From assembly GCF_024707505.1 (NCBI RefSeq), contig NZ_CP102604.1, positions 3,472,001-3,536,000 on the forward strand: a stretch of 64,000 bases of DNA. Direction: 5' to 3'. This stretch comes from Pantoea sp. SOD02. GTDB lineage: Bacteria; Pseudomonadota; Gammaproteobacteria; Enterobacterales; Enterobacteriaceae. Within the stretch, counting starts at the first letter, position 1, and each line of letters opens with the position of its first letter. Below are positions 61,920-64,000 of this stretch, piece after piece. The position numbers and the translations under genes were made by a program. A model generated the notes under the pieces. The model had not been told where the DNA came from and did no database searches. It worked only from the letters and a program-made list of their open reading frames with translations.

Positions 61920-64000
61920 TTAATTATGTGATGACTGATTTAAATAATCATCGATAGCCGGAAAACTGTTAACGCTTTCGTTATTTTGCGTTAACAAACC
62001 GGTGGAGGATAATTTATTGACATCCGTAGTGAACGTGATGTCATTCAATAAAAAATCATGCAAATTATCTAATGAAACCGGCTCAACAGGTTCTGTTGTG
62101 AACAATGCGTCATTTTGATCTGAAAGTAATTCAGGCAGGTCTAACCCATTCAGGTCATAAGAGAAGAAATCAATGATCGGTTGTGGCGGTGGCATTGTAT
62201 CAATTTCTAATTCAAACACCGAAGTTTTATCCGTTACGACACCATCGGCATCTTTGAATGCAGCTTCAATGTTATATTCATCATCAGGCAGCGCAGGTGT
62301 TTCAAAGCTCCATTTACCGTTGGCATCAACGACTGTTGAAAAATAGAAATTATGCGTTTTTCCTGTGAGCCACAGATATACGATATCCCCATTATTACCC
62401 GAACCTTCAATAATTGGCGTCGTATCGTTCACCGCGCCACCATTGCCAATCTCTGTTCTGAAACCTGCATCATTATTATCAATAATGACTTTATCGATTG
62501 TACCAGTGACCGGTACTTCCGGATTCGGGACAACTTCATCGCCCGGATCGACTGGTGCAAGTGGATCATCCACACCAATTGTCACCTTGTCAGATGCTGC
62601 AGATTCATTTCCAGCAGGATCAACTACGATGATCTGGAACTCATGTTCACCATTGCCAACAGATTTCTCCGGCGTGAAGCTCCATTCGCCTTTATCATCA
62701 ACAATCGCTGTACCAATAACTTTACCATTATCAATGATTTTGATGATATCGCCTTTTTCGCCAGTACCAGTAAAGGTTGGTTTACTGTCTTCGGTCTCGC
62801 TACCAGCAGCGATTGGATTGCCTTCGCTATCTACTATCTGACCAATGCCTTTATTTTCCGGCGCTACTGTATCAACTTCAACAATCCATGCGTCAGACGG
62901 CAGAGATTTGTTACCAACTTGATCTACTACGACGATACTGAAATCGTGTTTACCATCTTCTAAAGTCGGGCTGGTGTAACTCCATTTACCTTCGCTATCC
63001 ACTTTTACCGTGCCTTGCAGCTTGCCATCTTTCCAGATTTCAATGGTAGAGTTTGCTTCTGCGGTGCCGGAAAGCGTTGGTGTGCTGTCTTTAGTTACGC
63101 CGCCTTTAGTGATTTCTTTTGGCGGGTTCTCACTGTCATCAAACAATCCACCAATGGTTCCTTTTGCAGGTGCCGTCAAATCAACGACAAAGTCCCAGGG
63201 ATCACTGTACTCGCCTACGACACCATTTTCGTTCCGCTCGCGTGTGATGATGCTATGGCTGCCTGCAGTAAACGCTTTGCCTGGCGTGAATGACCAGGTG
63301 CCATTTTCGCCGACGGTGGTTTCACCAATTTTGGTCGCACCATCCCAAATTTCGATGATATTACCTTTTGTACCCATGCCATTTAACGTTGGCGTGGTGT
63401 CATCAGTCCTGCCACCTTTAGCAATCAATCCCGTGATGCTGCCTACGTCATCATACAGCCCGTTTACCGTTGGGACTTTTACATCACGGCCGCCTGTATC
63501 ACCACCGCCCTCACCACCATCGCCCCCCTTACCATTGTCACCGCCACCGCTGCTGTTGCCATTGCTGCTGTTTTTATCCTGGTATTGATCTTTTGCCGCC
63601 ACATAACCAAGGCCCGCTGCAGCCGCGATTGCCGCTAAGCCACCCAACGCAATCAATGCTGGTGACCATTCAAAACCTGATGCCAGCGTAAAACCTGAAT
63701 CGGTCTCAACGACACCTTCACCTAAAGCTAGTGCAGCAGTTTCGCCATCAGCAAGTGCAGCAGCATCGTGATCTGAACGGCCATCAGTCGCAACATATTC
63801 ATGCATTTCGCCATCTTCGGCTTTACCCACCAATGAGCCTGACTTAGTGAAAAAGTCTTCAATGATCAGATCAGGCTGGCTGGCTGTGGAACCTTCCAGC
63901 ATTACCAGCAAATTTTTGCCTACGCGCTTAACAGTAATATTTTCTGGCGCTACGCCATCATTACCTTGCGTGAGCATATATTTGCCATTGGTGATCGCTT
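61920..64000 (-). CDS. BapA-like giant adhesin (partial, N-terminus outside window)
   Basis: At least 693 residues are seen; the frame is still open at the window edge, so the start lies beyond it. In order there is a Bap-type prefix domain (PENITVKRVGKNLLVMLEG, IIEDFFTKSGSLVG), a hydrophobic segment ALIALGGLAAIAAAAGLGYVAA, a Gly/Asn-rich linker, and four Ig-like repeats (VNGLYDDVG, IGGLFDDSE, IGQIVDSEG, IDKVIIDNN starts). The C-terminal tail has PIIDFFSYDLNGLDLPELLSDQNDALF, a variant of the tail of the 57633 protein. Such proteins are exported by type I secretion and mediate biofilm formation; the secretion genes are expected to the right or elsewhere. Its repeat number is small for the family. 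Confidence 0.82.
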   Translation of the reverse strand, partial: AITNGKYMLTQGNDGVAPENITVKRVGKNLLVMLEGSTASQPDLIIEDFFTKSGSLVGKAEDGEMHEYVATDGRSDHDAAALADGETAALALGEGVVETDSGFTLASGFEWSPALIALGGLAAIAAAAGLGYVAAKDQYQDKNSSNGNSSGGGDNGKGGDGGEGGGDTGGRDVKVPTVNGLYDDVGSITGLIAKGGRTDDTTPTLNGMGTKGNIIEIWDGATKIGETTVGENGTWSFTPGKAFTAGSHSIITRERNENGVVGEYSDPWDFVVDLTAPAKGTIGGLFDDSENPPKEITKGGVTKDSTPTLSGTAEANSTIEIWKDGKLQGTVKVDSEGKWSYTSPTLEDGKHDFSIVVVDQVGNKSLPSDAWIVEVDTVAPENKGIGQIVDSEGNPIAAGSETEDSKPTFTGTGEKGDIIKIIDNGKVIGTAIVDDKGEWSFTPEKSVGNGEHEFQIIVVDPAGNESAASDKVTIGVDDPLAPVDPGDEVVPNPEVPVTGTIDKVIIDNNDAGFRTEIGNGGAVNDTTPIIEGSGNNGDIVYLWLTGKTHNFYFSTVVDANGKWSFETPALPDDEYNIEAAFKDADGVVTDKTSVFELEIDTMPPPQPIIDFFSYDLNGLDLPELLSDQNDALFTTEPVEPVSLDNLHDFLLNDITFTTDVNKLSSTGLLTQNNESVNSFPAIDDYLNQSSHN

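Noticed and set aside
57633-64000. Type I secretion genes for the adhesins
   Set aside because: No ABC exporter, membrane fusion or TolC-like gene is found in the window; they may lie to the right.

Overview
The window looks like chromosomal DNA of an enteric gammaproteobacterium, most likely Erwiniaceae (Pantoea or Erwinia-like). Housekeeping proteins are close to Escherichia coli K-12 ones, and two blocks keep the E. coli gene order: prfC-osmY-ytjA-yjjU-yjjV at the left end, and exbD-exbB-metC-yghB-yqhC-dkgA-ftsP-plsC-parC in the middle. Accessory genes between these blocks differ from E. coli. No rRNA, tRNA, insertion sequence or CRISPR array was seen. All product calls come from reading the translations and from knowledge of the families; no search was run.

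Layout. 1-4150: yjjV (partial), yjjU, ytjA, osmY, prfC. 4400-9200: an M20 peptidase, ferritin ftnA, and a four-PAS GGDEF-EAL protein. 9400-13220: a three-gene ABC importer of the ferric iron/2-aminoethylphosphonate type. 13290-13500: an array of five palindromic repeats. 13500-20730: an OlsF-like ornithine-lipid synthase, an orphan LuxR-type response regulator, a four-gene Anbu (proteasome-like) operon and a cupin. 21036-23526: head-to-head remnants of lafU (motB-like) and lfhA (flhA-like), which look like a deletion scar of a Flag-2 flagellar cluster. 23700-30040: ylaC, a ydcR-like MocR regulator and two MHYT-GGDEF-EAL proteins. 30585-35807: an archaic (Csu/sigma-type) chaperone-usher pilus operon. 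35841-39864: an MFS carrier and a secreted-type Ig-repeat protein. 39919-49891: the conserved exbD-to-parC block. 50299-55644: a PRD regulator, a fructose-type PTS and two class II aldolases. 55706-57547: a periplasmic cyclohexadienyl dehydratase-like protein, mdaB and ygiN. 57633-64000: two Bap-family Ig-repeat proteins flanking an OmpA-like protein; the last runs off the window.

How the parts fit. Several accessory genes point to surface attachment: three cyclic-di-GMP enzymes, an archaic pilus and three Bap-like Ig-repeat proteins. A shared control circuit is an inference. Two of the Ig-repeat proteins lack both a Sec signal and the Bap prefix domain but share a C-terminal module, so they look like stand-alone type I secretion substrates.

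A palindromic intergenic repeat family (arms GTAGGGTCGCCAT and ATGGCGACC around two variable bases) occurs about 15 times, nearly always within a few tens of bases of stop codons. A GCGC-core variant accompanies some copies. Pairs are arranged tail to tail, as in REP/BIME elements.
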